DNA from: Aquarana catesbeiana
Lineage: Eukaryota > Chordata > Amphibia > Anura > Ranidae
Direction of reading: 5' to 3'
Assembly: GCF_042186555.1 (NCBI RefSeq)
Contig: NC_133336.1
Coordinates: 189,440,073-189,504,072, forward strand
DNA length: 64,000 nt
The notes below the pieces were generated by a model that was not told the origin of the DNA, made no database searches, and saw only the letters and a list, made by a program, of their open reading frames with translations. Position numbers and translations under genes: made by a program. Positions 32,716 to 43,380 of the stretch are shown one piece after another (position 1 is the stretch's first letter; each line of letters begins with the position of its first letter).

Positions 32716-33944
32716 CAGCCATGGCCAAAAGTTTTGAGAATGATGCAAATATTTATTTTCACAAAGTCTGCTGCTTCAGTGTTTTTATATCTTTTTGTCA
32801 GATGGTACTATGACATATTGAAATATAATTACAAGCATATCATAAGTGTCAAAGGGTTTTATTGACAAATACATTACGTTTATGCAGAGTCAATATTTGC
32901 AGCGTTGACCCTTCTTTTTCAAGACCTCTGCAATTCCCCCTGGCATGCTGTCAGTCAACTTCTGGGCCACATCCTGACTGATGGAAGCCCATTCTTGCAT
33001 AATCAATGCTTGGAGTTTGTCAGAATTTGTGGGGTTTTTTTTGTTTACCTGCCTCTTGAGGATTGACCACAAGTTCTTAATGGGATTAAGGTCTGGAGAG
33101 TTTCCTGGCCATGGACCCAACATTTCAATGTTTTGTTCCTTAAGCCACTTAGTTATCAGTTTTGCCTTATAGCAAGGTGCTCCATCATGCTGGAAAAGGC
33201 ATTGTTCGTCACCAAACTGTTCTTGGATGGTTGAGAGAAGTTGCTCTTGGAAGATGTTTTTGTACCATTCTTTATTCATGGCTGTGTTCTTAGGCAAAAT
33301 TGTGAGTGAGCCCACTCCCTTTGCTCAGAAGCAACCCCACACATGAATGGTCTCAGGATGCGTTACTGTTGGCATGTCACAGGACTGATGGTAGTGCTCA
33401 CATTTTCTTCTCCGGACAAGGTTTTATCCGGATGCCTCAAACAATCAAAGGGGATTCATCAGAGAAAATGACTTTACCCAACCCTCAGCAGTCTAATTCC
33501 TGTACCTTTTGCAGAATATCAGTCTGTCCCTGATGTTTTTCTTAGAGAGAAGTGGCTTCTTTGCTGCCCTTCTTGACACCAGCCATAATCCAAAAGCCTT
33601 TGCCTCACTGTGCATGCAGATGTACTCGCACCTGCCTGCTGCCATAACTGAGCAAGCTCTGCACTGGTGGTGCCTCGATCCCACAGCTGAATGAACTGTA
33701 GGAGATGGTCCTGGTGCTTTCTTGGGCACCCCGAAGATCTCTTCTCAAATGCAGTAGAAATGTTTTTTGGGGGGGGATTAAGTTAATTTTCATGGCAAAG
33801 AGGGACTTTGCAATTAATTGTAATTCATCTGATCACACTTCATATCATTCTGGAGTATATGCAAATTGCCATCATAAAAACTGAGGCAGCAGACTTTGTG
33901 AAAATGAATATTTGTGTCATTCTCAAAACTTTTGGCCACGGCTG
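32716..33944 (-). mobile_element. Tc1/mariner element, 1.23 kb
   Basis: Ends CAGCCATGGCCAAAAGTTTT and AAAACTTTTGGCCACGGCTG, flanked by TA (32714-32715 and 33945-33946). It carries a broken transposase on the minus strand. The copy in duplication B is at 63289-64000. Confidence 0.9.
32890..33729 (-). pseudogene. Tc1-like transposase, broken
   Basis: Read from 33729: RRAAKKPLLSKKNIRDRLIF is the end of the DNA-binding part. SDESPL (near 33455) marks the first catalytic Asp, but stops and frame changes follow in the next 140 bp. From 33315 an open 141-codon stretch reads MGSLTILPKNTAMNKEWY, FQHDGAPCYKAKLITKWL (second Asp) and NSPDLNPIKNLWSILKR. The third catalytic position, normally NPIENLW, is Lys here. 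The end is the usual EVLKKKGQ-CKY. The N-terminal helix-turn-helix is degraded. Confidence 0.85.
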
Positions 33945-33982
33945 TACATGTGTGGATGTTGCTGCATTTTGTAAAACTACTA

Positions 33983-34406
33983 TGCCCCATACACACGATC
34001 AGAAATTCCGTCAGAAAAAACTTACATGGTTTTTCCGACGGAATTCCGCTCAAGCTTGCCTTGCATACACACGGTCACACAAAAGTTATCTGAACTTTCG
34101 ACCGTCAAGAACGCGGTGACGTACAACACTACGACGAGCCGAGAAAATGAAGTTCAATGCTTCCGAGCATACGTTAAATTGTTTCCGAGCATGCTTGATT
34201 TTTTGCATGTCCGAATTGCATACAGACGAACGCATTTTCGGATAGGAACTTTTTCCGACTGAAAAATAGAGAACCTGCTCACAATCTTTTGCTGGCTGGA
34301 ATTCTGCCAGCAAAAGTCCGATGGAGCATACACACAGTCGGAATTTCTGACCAAAAGCTCACATCCGACTTTTGCTGGTGGAATTTCTGATCGTATGTAC
34401 GGGGCA
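33983..34406. mobile_element. Harbinger-type MITE, about 424 bp
   Basis: Ends TGCCCCATACACACGATCAG and CTGATCGTATGTACGGGGCA-like inverted repeats match the TIRs of the Harbinger element at 16585-22958. Flanks are CTA and TTA, so the 3-bp target duplication has decayed. Non-coding. Confidence 0.75.
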
Positions 34407-34978
34407 TTAGAATAGCTTTTACATTTTAGCATGGGGTGCCTTGAGACTGTCTTTGATCTTTAAATAGTGCCTCGAGACTGTCTGCAATTTTTAAAGGGTG
34501 CCTCAAGGTTGTCCATAATTTGTAGGGGTGCCTTGACTGAACAAAGGTTGACAAACACTAATCTACAGTTATAACCTTTTGTACCACTCGCCCCAGGCTA
34601 TTAAATTGTAAATGATCAGGGCCCTCTTGTATTTTTTTGTATTGTAACGGTAGTGTCTCCCTTTAGATTGTGAAGAGCTGCACAAACTGTTGGCGCTATA
34701 ATATAATGATAAACTATATTTTATATAATGTCTTTAAAGGTATCTTCTCAGAGCGTTTACAAAGACAAGCGAAACAAAAACACAAGAAATATACAAGATA
34801 AAACAAAAGAAAAAAGGGACAATTAAGTGAAAGCTTGTCTAAAGAAAAACATTTAGCATTGATTTGAATGTTATAAAAATCCTGTATTATAATAATAGTA
34901 TTTACTGGTCACTGGTATAAAAAAATCCAATTCAGTGAATGTACATTGTTACCTTTAATTACTTGTTTTTATATTTAG

Positions 34979-34981
34979 CAG
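34979..34981 (+). other. Splice acceptor before the second olfactory receptor
   Basis: A T-rich tract ends in TTTAGCAG; only nine bases (GTACATTTT) separate it from the ATG at 34991. Confidence 0.5.
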
Positions 34982-34990
34982 GTACATTTT

Positions 34991-35932
34991 ATGGAACACA
35001 CAAATGAAACGTCTGTAAAATTCATTCTGATTGGGCTGTCTAGTAACCCGAACCTCCAGATGGTCTGCTTTCTCACTGTCCTAGTGGTATATCTAATCAC
35101 CTTATCAGGAAATCTTCTTCTGATCTTCGTGGTGAAGATTAACCCAAAACTACACACCCCTATGTACTTTTTCTTAAGTAACCTCTCCATTATTGACCTT
35201 TGCTTCTCCTTCTCCATTGTTCCCATTCTTTTAATCAACACCCTCTCCAAGGACAAAAGTATTTCCCTACATGGCTGTGCAGCCCAGATGTTCTTCTCTT
35301 TAGTTCTTGGAGTAACAGAATGCTTATTGCTTTCTGTGATGGCCTATGACAGGTTTGCCGCAATTTGTAAACCATTGCACTACAACCTTATCATGGACAA
35401 AAAGCTTTGCAGTGGTTTAGCATTAGCAGCATGGAGTGGTGGCGTAGTAAATGCCACAATTCAGGTTATCCTCACCTTTCAATTGCCCTACTGCAGGTCC
35501 CACCATGTCAACCACTTCTTTTGTGAAGTGCCTCCATTCTTACGTTTGTCCTGTAAAGACACAAGACTCAACGTGTTAGCCATGTACATTGCAGCAGGGA
35601 TCGTTTGTTTATCCGCTTTTCTGTTGATTCTAATCTCATATGTTCGTATTATCTCCACAATCTTAATGATAAGTTCCTCAAAAGGGAGGCTAAAATCTTT
35701 CTCTACTTGTACTTCACATCTAACAGTTGTCACCCTCTTTTATGGGACCCTCATGTCTATCTATCTACAACCTCGCTCGTCTTTCTCTGAAACAGATAAG
35801 GCGGTGTCTATTGTCTATACAGCGATCACTCCAATGCTAAATCCTATCATCTACAGCATACGGAATGAGGATGTTAAGGGTTCCATAGTAAAGAATATCC
35901 TTAGGCAATCAAATGTTAGAAACAAATTCTGA
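34991..35932 (+). CDS. Olfactory receptor, intact, 313 aa
   Basis: Seven-transmembrane odorant receptor. N-glycosylation site NET at residues 5-7; GN in TM1 (40-41); LHTPMYFFLSNLS (54-66); loop Cys96; MAYDRFAAICKPLHY (117-131), where the usual DRY has Phe in place of Tyr; Cys168, Cys178 and Cys188 in loop 2; FSTCTSHLTVV (237-247); PMLNPIIYSIRNEDV (281-295). Length and order are standard for class II receptors. It shares the whole framework with the receptor at 1504 but differs at many residues, so they are separate family members. The broken receptor at 50289-50980 is closer to this one (AAQ...GATEC, RFAAIC, KKMC). It lies immediately downstream of the LINE/hAT/Tc1 nest of copy A. Confidence 0.95.
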   Translation: MEHTNETSVKFILIGLSSNPNLQMVCFLTVLVVYLITLSGNLLLIFVVKINPKLHTPMYFFLSNLSIIDLCFSFSIVPILLINTLSKDKSISLHGCAAQMFFSLVLGVTECLLLSVMAYDRFAAICKPLHYNLIMDKKLCSGLALAAWSGGVVNATIQVILTFQLPYCRSHHVNHFFCEVPPFLRLSCKDTRLNVLAMYIAAGIVCLSAFLLILISYVRIISTILMISSSKGRLKSFSTCTSHLTVVTLFYGTLMSIYLQPRSSFSETDKAVSIVYTAITPMLNPIIYSIRNEDVKGSIVKNILRQSNVRNKF

Positions 35933-36737
35933 TCTAGGCATCTACATTTAACACTAGAGGTCACAGTCCATTGGAAAATGTAATATTAAGCTGACAGAGA
36001 GAACAAGGCAACTAAAGCATTGGCAATAGCCACTAAAAAAAGATAGGTCTGGCATTGCCTATTTTGCGACTTTATTATGCCACCCAATTGGTTTATATCC
36101 ACTGGTGGCTTTTCCACCAACAGATCAACACAGCCACTGTGGCCTCAGCGGCGGTGGTCTCCTCATTTGAGACTTTGGGTAATCTTTTTTACAAATAAAC
36201 ACTTACCACTATTAACTCTAAAGGCCTCTTTGCGGATTTCTAAACACTGCATAAATATTTTAGATGAGGTCAAGCACCTCTGTTCTCCCAACCAGCTATT
36301 ATAATTTAATCCTCGTTTGCCACACTTCTACGACCTACCAGATAGTCTGCATTGGGCTAGGTATGCTTTGACCTATCTTCATCAATGATATCAAGGGGGC
36401 GTATTTAAAACTTTTTTTCAATTGCAGAGAGAGCTGCATATCCCCCTGGGTACTTACAACTACGCCACAAGACAAGGGCACAGCTGAGACTCTGGGGGGT
36501 GCATTTAGGTAATTCTAAGCTGGAGTGTGCACTTCCCCATGCACACAGGAGTTATGGCTGCGGCACACAGTTCTGAATGGATGGCACAGTCCATTCAGAG
36601 CCCAGTGCGCATGCGCAAGTGATGCGCCAGTGATGTCACCGGCTGATGTCTGAGTAAATATCTCCTAAACAGTGCACGTTTATTGCACCTATAGCCTTTT
36701 TATTAGGGTTGCACCGATACCTATCCTGGTATCAGTA
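35933..36737. other. No gene seen
   Basis: Receptor 3' flank with AATAAA at about 36194 and unassigned sequence. Near 36700 a GGGTTGCACCGATACC terminus-like word begins the repeat into which the next LINE fragment is inserted. Confidence 0.4.
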
Positions 36738-37518
36738 TTATTACTATTATAATACAGGATTTATACAACATGAGGGTAGACAGTACAATTACAATACAAT
36801 TTAATACAGTGGGAATCAGAGAGCCCTGCTTGTTGAAGCTTACAATCTAAGAGGGAGGGTCAAGAGATACAAAAGTTAATAACTGTGGGGGATGGGCTGA
36901 TGGAGAAGATAAATGTACAGTTAGGTGGGGGCCAGATAGGCTTCTCTGAAGAGATGAGTTTTCAGGGATCATCTGAAAGTGGACAGAGTAGAAGATAGTC
37001 GGACAGATTGGGATAGAGAGTTCCAGAGGATGGGAGAGGCTCTGGAGGAGTCCTGGAGGTGGGCGTGGGGTGAGGTAACATAGGGGATCTAGAGAGCAGG
37101 AGGTCTTGGAAGGAATGAAGAAAATGATTTGGTTGGTATTTTGAGATCAGGTTCGTGATGTAGCTGGGGGCCAAGTTGTGGAGGGCGTTGAAAGTTATTG
37201 TTAGCATCTTGAATTTAATTTGGGTGAGCGGAAGCCAGTGGAGGGATTGGCAGAGAAGGGTAGCAGACATTGAACGGTTTGTAAGGTGGACAAGCCTGGC
37301 AGCAGCATTCATGATGAACTGAAGGGGAATAACCTATTTAAAGGTAAGCCAATGAGGAGGGAATTGCAGTAGTCAAGGCGAGAGATAACCAGGGAGTGAA
37401 TTAGAAGCTTGGTGGTATCATTGGTTAAGAAGGGGTGTATTGGTGCTGATACTAAGCATTTGCAAGAGTATCGGTACCCGTGCAAATGCTCGGAGCATTT
37501 GCACAGGTACCGATGCAT
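36738..37518 (-). pseudogene. L2-like LINE, 3' part
   Basis: Minus strand: KLLIHSLVISRLDYCNSLLI (from about 37445) then, after a frame change, MNAAARLVHLTNRS, LHWLPLTQIKFKMLTITFNA, LHNLAPSYITNLISKYQP and a Pro/Ser tail. These are the C-terminal motifs of L2/CR1-type reverse transcriptases. The 3' end has TTAGATTGTAAGCTTCAACA and a tail of TAATAATAGTAATA type, usual for this LINE. Upstream parts are missing (5' truncation). The flanks, GGTATCAGTATT and TATTGGTGCTGATAC, belong to one older repeat. Confidence 0.8.
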
Positions 37519-37629
37519 CTGCCCCTATGTAACATTAGCATATTTCTTGATTCATATGCTGTCTTAAATACTCTGTTCCTTGTATGTGATTGCTTACAAT
37601 GTTATTGATCATGTGCTAATCAAATTGCA

Positions 37630-37678
37630 GATATCTTCCTGATGAATCGGCTCAGTCCGCGAAACTAGTTGAGATGTT
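37630..37678 (+). ncRNA. Hammerhead-ribozyme-like motif
   Basis: CTGATGA (37639-37645) and GAAA (37661-37664) are exact core words. CGG/CCG (37648-37650 with 37657-37659) forms a short, imperfect stem II. ACTAGT gives a minimal stem III and GTT a permitted cleavage triplet. GATATCTTC before the core pairs with GAGATGTT after it over eight positions with one bulged T (stem I). It sits about 160 bp before an A/T-rich end with ATTAATAAAC, as in the Penelope-like element. No protein-coding part is attached. Confidence 0.45.
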
Positions 37679-37699
37679 ATCCGTGATCATCTATCCCAC

Positions 37700-39200
37700 T
37701 GTGATCTTCCCAATTTGGGGAGTATCATCCTGGTGATATACATGGACTGTTACCCGTTTTTAATTTGTAACTGACTTTTCTGTTTTGTGTTATGTATTAA
37801 TAAACTTTTGTACTATTTCATATAATTGTCCTTACCATTGAGTCTACCCTCATTGCACTATACCGAGATAGTCCATTTGCCCTTTTCTTTTGGTGAAACC
37901 TGGCTGGGGACCAGGTTCCCAACCCCTGTATATTCTGCTGTTGGGGGGAGCGGCCCTGGCCGGCCAGGCCCCTAGGGACACTCAGGCCCCTTACATGTGT
38001 ACTGTCTGTACCCCCCTGATGGCAGCCCTGGCTCCCGCAGCTGTCAATCAAATCCAATGATTTTTTTTTCTTAAATGAACCTTTAGATATCCTTTAAGGA
38101 GCGTGGCAGCCCCGTCCTTAACAACCGATGACACATTCAGCTGTCAGTGGGGTACCCCTTTGACAGCTGAAGTGTAAAAAAAGTCCAGGCAGTTGGAGCT
38201 GTCAAAAAAAATAAAGCAGCCTGACAATGTTTATCAACAACGGTTGATAAGCAGCCACTGAAACAGAAAGATAAAAAGAAACATTGTTTCATTTTGTATC
38301 TTTCTGTTTATTCATCTACAAATCAAAAGGATGAACTTTCATCTGCAGATGAAGTCAGTTTAAAGCAACTTAATATTATAACAGTGCAGCACTAAAAAAA
38401 AGCAATATAAACAATAAAATACAAAGTGCAAAATATAAAAAATTGTCCAGTTCATACAATAAAAAGGAGAGCCCCAAACAGGAAAAAAAAGAGAAAGAAG
38501 AAAAAAATGAGAGAAAAGAATCCTGGTGCAAACATTATGGTTATGGGTGATGGCAGTAACGGTTCATGTAATAACAGTTCATGTATCAATCATCCATGTT
38601 GCGCATACCGGAACGTGTGGACTATCATAGTGTGGACAGGCCCGGATTAACGCCCTTTGCCGCCCCAAGGCCGGGTCCTTCAATACCGCCCCCCCGCCCA
38701 CACATTCACACCACCATTCAGGGCGTGGTTTGCGTAAAATAGTGGGCGTGGCTTATATGGGGTGGTTCTAATGGGGGTGTGGTTAGAGTCTGAGATGAAT
38801 GAGAGGTAGAGAAAGAAAGGGGAAAAGAGGGAGGGAGGGAGAGAGAAAGAAGGAGGGAAGGAGAGAGAAGGAAGGAAAGAGGGATGGAGGGCCAGCAGGC
38901 CCAGATCCTACACCACAATAGAAATGTGTATTCCAGATTTTAACAAATCAGCAGATAAAGATACTCCAAACACCTGGGGTTAGCGCTTCAATCATCCCAG
39001 CACCATGGTTGTTGTGGTGTCAGGATGATTGAAGTGCATTATTATTAATATTACATTGTAATATAGAATGAAATCTTTCAACTCACCATAATCCAGAATC
39101 AGTGGGACCCCTCAGAATGTCACCTGCCACGTCGCCTGTCACCAGATGCCATCAGGTGCCCCCAGCCGAGTCCGTCCTTAGATCAGGTGCCCCCAGAAGC
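37700..39200. other. No gene seen; unassigned repeats
   Basis: Contains the end of the hammerhead-bearing repeat (to about 37830), a GGAGGGAGGGAGAGAGAAAG purine tract (38820-38890) and unassigned sequence. Open frames are low complexity. Confidence 0.4.
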
Positions 39201-39224
39201 AGAGGCCCTCCTTACAGATCTGTG

Positions 39225-39400
39225 TCCCTGGCAGCGGAGCCCCTCCTTACATCTTTTTTCCCAGTGGAGAAGCCCCCCTTACATCTGGTGTCCCCCAGTG
39301 GAGAAGCCCCCCTTACATCAGGTGTCCCCAGTGGAGAGGCCTCCCCTTACATCCTGTGTCCCCAGTGGAGAAGCCCCCCCTTACATCCGGTGTCTCCAGG
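39225..39400 (+). repeat. Minisatellite, about 37-40 bp unit
   Basis: Units containing CAGTGGAGAAGCCCCCCTTA and TCTGGTGTCCCC are repeated about four to five times. Confidence 0.8.
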
Positions 39401-39539
39401 TACTGTGGCAAGCCTCTCCACTATTGCTACCAGAGTATCTAGCCCCAGTGGGGTGATGCTTCATCCTCGTGCCTTGGTTCCCTATTGCTGGTGGTGGTGG
39501 TCAATAGGAGGAAGAGTGCCCTTGTATCAAGGTCAGGGG

Positions 39540-39990
39540 AGGTAGAATGCTCTGGTGGTGGTCAACACAACAAAGCATGCCCTGGTATTACAAGTCAGTG
39601 GGAGGTAGAATACTTTGGTGGTGGTCAATGAAATCAAGAATGCCCTTGTATCAGTGACCAGTGGGGGGTAGAACACTCTAGTGGTGGTGGTGAATAGGAG
39701 GAAGAATGTCCTTGTGTTCTGTAAAGTCAGTGGGAGGTAGAATGCTCTAGTAGTGGTCAGCGGGAGGAAGAATGCCCTAGTATCACTGGTCAGTGGAAAG
39801 AAGAATGCCATGGTATCACTGGTCAGTGGGAGGTAGAATGCTCTGGTGGTAGTGGTCAATGAGAGGAAGAATGCCTTGGTATCACTGGTCAGTGGGAGGT
39901 AGAATGCTCTGGTGGTAGTGGTCAATGAGAGGAAGAATGCCTTGGTATCAGTGGTCAGTGGGAGGTAGAACGCCCTTGTAGCAGTGGTCA
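39540..39990. repeat. Minisatellite, about 60 bp unit
   Basis: Units containing GGGAGGTAGAATGCTCTGGT and GAGGAAGAATGCC repeat about seven times. The minus strand stays open for 184 codons (39533-40087) as a repeated ATRAFYLPLT-type peptide. This follows from a unit length divisible by three and shows no sign of being a gene. Confidence 0.8.
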
Positions 39991-39999
39991 AACTGTGCA

Positions 40000-40947
40000 A
40001 TTTAGGACACAGAGAGCAAGAAATATCCCAGATGTCTAGGCTGTGCAATTGCAATAAATTTGCAAGACATTCTATAAAGTTTAACATGTGAACTTTTATT
40101 ATTAATACATTTTGAAAAACTGAAAACTAAATTAGAATAATTTTATACCTGGAGACTGCTAACTGCAGAGGGAGTCATTTACCTAATGAATCAAAGCAAA
40201 TTTATACTATAAAGTAGGTTGAATTTAAAATTCATGTTTGCTCAGTGGCCACAGTAAGCATTTTACTAACACAATTAAAAAAAAAAAAACATTTTATATA
40301 TATATTTTTTAAAGAGGATCATTGGTTATGAAGATGCTTACAGATGTTTACAGGACTTCACTTATGTCATGCATCAGAAAAGATAAGATCCAATCTTTTT
40401 AAGGTAAGATTTCTGAAAGCTGGACTTGCAAAAGTAGTCACTATTTTTGAAAATAATATGAACACCTTAGATTTGTGATAATGCATACTATACACAAAAT
40501 AGTTTTACTGACTCCCAAGGGTTACAGAAGCTTCCTGGACCTGTTCCTGTGCCAAAACATTGGCCTTATTATTTAACTTTTTCTTTTACCAAAGGAAAAA
40601 TTGAACATTTGGAAAAAAAAAATAAAATAAAAAGTTTGATAGTACACAATTATAAATCAAACACGCAAAATAAAGGAAAATTAGTAATACACAGGAAACT
40701 CAACTAAAAAAAACCATAAACCTCCTATAAATAAAGAAAAAAATATTTTTTTTCATCAAATAAATTTCATCTAAGCAGCTCAGTGAGTGAGATTTAATGT
40801 TTTCACTTTGGGGAAATTTGGCAAACAGCAAAAAAAAATTAATTTTATGACAAAATCTCTCCACCTATCCCTAGCCGCATAAACCTAAAAGTGTTAAAGT
40901 CAAAGGTCCAAATCTATTATTTGACTTTTTTTTAGATAAACCAATTA
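40000..40947. other. No gene seen; A/T-rich
   Basis: A/T-rich unassigned sequence with several A and T runs. Confidence 0.45.
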
Positions 40948-41159
40948 CAGTGGGGACGGAAAGTATTCAGACCCCCTTAAATTTTTCACTCTTTGTTATA
41001 TTGCAGCCATTTGCTAAAATCCTTTAAGTTCATTTTTTTTCCTCAGTACACACAGCACCCCGTATTGACAGAAAAACATAGAATTGTTAACATTTTTGCA
41101 GATTTATTAAAAAAGAAAAACTGAAATATCACATGGTCCTAAGTATTCAGACCCTTTGC

Positions 41160-41969
41160 TCAGTATTTAGTAGAAGCACCCTTTTGATCTAATATAGCCA
41201 TGAGTCTTTTTGGGAAAGATGCAACAAGTTTTTCACACCTGGATTTGGGGATCCTCTGCCATTCCTCCTTGCAGATCCTCTCCAGTTCTGTCAGGTTGGA
41301 TGGTAAACGTTGGTGGACAGCCATTTTTAGGTCTCTCCAGAAATGCTCAATTGGGTTTAAGTCGGGGCTCTGGCTGGGCCATTCAAGAACAGTCACGGAG
41401 TTGTTGTGAAGCCACTCCTTCGTTATTTTAGCTGTGTGCTTAAGGTCATTGTCTTGTTGGAAGGTAAACCTTCAGCCCAGTCTGAGGTCCTGGGCACTCT
41501 GAAGAAGGTTTTCGTCCAGGATTTCCCTGTACTTGGCCGAATTCATCTTTCCCTCGATTGTAACCAGTCGTCCTGTCCCTGCAGCTGAAAAACACCACCA
41601 CAGCATGATGCTGCCACCACCATGCTTCACTGTTGGGACTGTATTGGACAGGTGATGAGCAGTGCCTGGTTTTCTCCACACGTACCGCTTAGAATTAAGG
41701 CCAAAAAGTTCTATCTTGGTCTCATCAGACCAGAGAATCTTATTTTTCACCATCTTGGAGTCCTTCAGGTGTTTTTTAGCAAACTCCATGCGGGCTTTCA
41801 TGTGTCTTGCACTAAGGAGAGGCTTCCGTTGGGCCACTCTGCCATAAAGCCCCAACCAGTGGAGGGCTGCAGTGATGGTTGACTTTCTACAACTTTCTCC
41901 CATCTCCCGACTGCATCTCTGGAGCTCAGCCACAGTGATCTTTGGGTTCTTCTTTACATCTCTCACCAA
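41160..41969 (-). pseudogene. Tc1-like (DD34E) transposase, broken
   Basis: From 41969: [19 protein letters not shown], then [31 protein letters not shown] (first Asp), [10 protein letters not shown] and [20 protein letters not shown] single TGA at 41472-41474 stands where the sister copy has CGA (Arg). The same frame then continues through FQQDND (second Asp), SPDLNPIEHFW (Glu) to the natural end GASTKY. From 41969 onward one nonsense change is the main lesion. The more N-terminal helix-turn-helix region (42000-42200) has frameshifts and a small deletion. It cuts and pastes the element at TA sites in intact relatives. Confidence 0.9.
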
Positions 41970-43380
41970 GGCTCTTCTCCCCTGATAGCTCAGTTTGGCT
42001 GGACAGCTCTAGGAAGGGTTTCTTGTCGTCCCAAACGTCTTCCATTGAAGGATTATGGAGGCCACTGTGCTCTTAGGAACCTTAAGTGCAGCAGAAATTT
42101 TTTGTAACCTTGGCCAGATCTGTGCCTTGCCACAATTCTGTCTCTGAGCTCTTCAGGCAGTTCCTTTGACCTAATGATTCTCATTTGCTCTGACATGCAT
42201 TGTGAGCTGTAAGGTCTTATATAGACAGGTGTGTGGCTTTCCTAATCAAGTCCAATCAGTATAATCAAACACAGCTGGACTCAACTGAAGGTGTAGAACC
42301 ATCTCAAGGATGTTCAGAAGAAATTTACAGCACTTGAGTTAAATATATGAGTGTCACAGCAAAGGGTCTGAATACTTAGGACCATGTGATATTTCAGTTT
42401 TTCTTTTATAATAAATCTGCAAAATTGTGAACAATTCTGTGTTTTTCTGTCAATATGGGGTGCTGTGTGTACATTAACCACTTGACGACCGCCTCACGCC
42501 GATGTACGTCGGCAAAGTGGCACGGACAGGCAAAATCACGTACAGGGTACGTGATTTGCCTTCCGCGGGTGGGGGGTCCGATCGGACCCCCCCCCGGTGC
42601 CCGAGGCGGTCGTCTTTTGTCCAGCGGCGATCGGTGATGAGGGGGAGACCATCCGTTCGTGGCCCCCCCCTCGCGATCGCCGCCGGCCAATGAAAACACT
42701 CCTTTGCTGCTGTATGCTAAACAGCAGCAAAGGAAGTGATGTCATCTCCCCTCGGGTCGGTATTTTCCGTTCCGGCCCGAGGAGAGAAGACATCTATGTG
42801 AGTGCACAACACACACACACACAGTAGAACATGCCAGGCACACAAAACACTCCGATCCGCCCCCCGATCCCCCCCCAATCACCCCCCCCCCTGTCACAAA
42901 CTGACACCAGCAGTTTTTTTTTTTTTTTTTTTTTTTTTTTTCTGATTACTGCATAGTGTCAGTTTGTGACAGTTACAGTGTTGGGACAGTTAGTATTACC
43001 CCCCTTTAGGTCTAGGGTACCCCCCTAACCCCCCCTAATAAAGTTTTAACCCCTTGATCACCCCCTGTCACCAGTGTTGCTAAGCGATCATTTTTCTGAT
43101 CGCTGTATTAGTGTCGCTGGTGACGCTAGTTAGTGAGGTAAATATTTAGGTTCGCCGTCAGCGTTTTATAGCGACAGGGACCCCCATATACTACCGAATA
43201 AATGTTTTAACCCCTTGATTGCCCCCTAGTTAACCCTTTCACCACTGATCACCGTATAACCGTTACGGATGACGCTGGTTATTTCGTTTATTTTTTATAG
43301 TGTCAGGGCACCCGCCGTTTATTACCAAATAAAGGTTTAGCCCCCTGATCGCCCGGCGGTGATATGCGTCGCCCCAGGCA

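Larger units (their letters stand above)
32364..34560. mobile_element. hAT-type element inserted in the LINE, itself nested
   Basis: Left end CAGCCTTTTTCAAC and right end (reverse complement) TAGTGTTTGTCAAC, flanked by 8-bp sites CTCTACAG (32356-32363) and ATCTACAG (34561-34568), one mismatch. Direct repeats GGTGCCTTGAG and TGCCTCGAGACTGTCTG lie near the ends. No transposase of its own. It contains a Tc1 element (32716-33944) and a MITE (33983-34406). Copy B counterpart starts at 62967. Confidence 0.7.
11908..34720 (+). repeat. Large duplication, copy A
   Basis: Collinear with 52435-64000. Shared blocks in order: MITE interior (11908-12432), inverted arm, the 12665-13171 and 15430-16580 blocks, an outer MITE, 22962-23460, the 350-bp unit at 28990, the CAGTGCC minisatellite, the TAACATGTGTGCGTGAC region near 30570, the piggyBac-body fragment, the LINE tail, the hAT element and the Tc1 element inside it. 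Copy A carries three private insertions (13172-15412, 16585-22958, 23495-28956) that are absent from copy B. The left limit lies inside the MITE. The right limit is at least 33.4 kb, because copy B runs off the window. Confidence 0.85.

Noticed and set aside
39533..40087. 184-codon minus-strand frame with repeated ATRAFYLPLT-type peptides
   Set aside because: It is the translation of a roughly 60-bp minisatellite whose unit length keeps the frame open. No start context, domain or related protein supports a gene.
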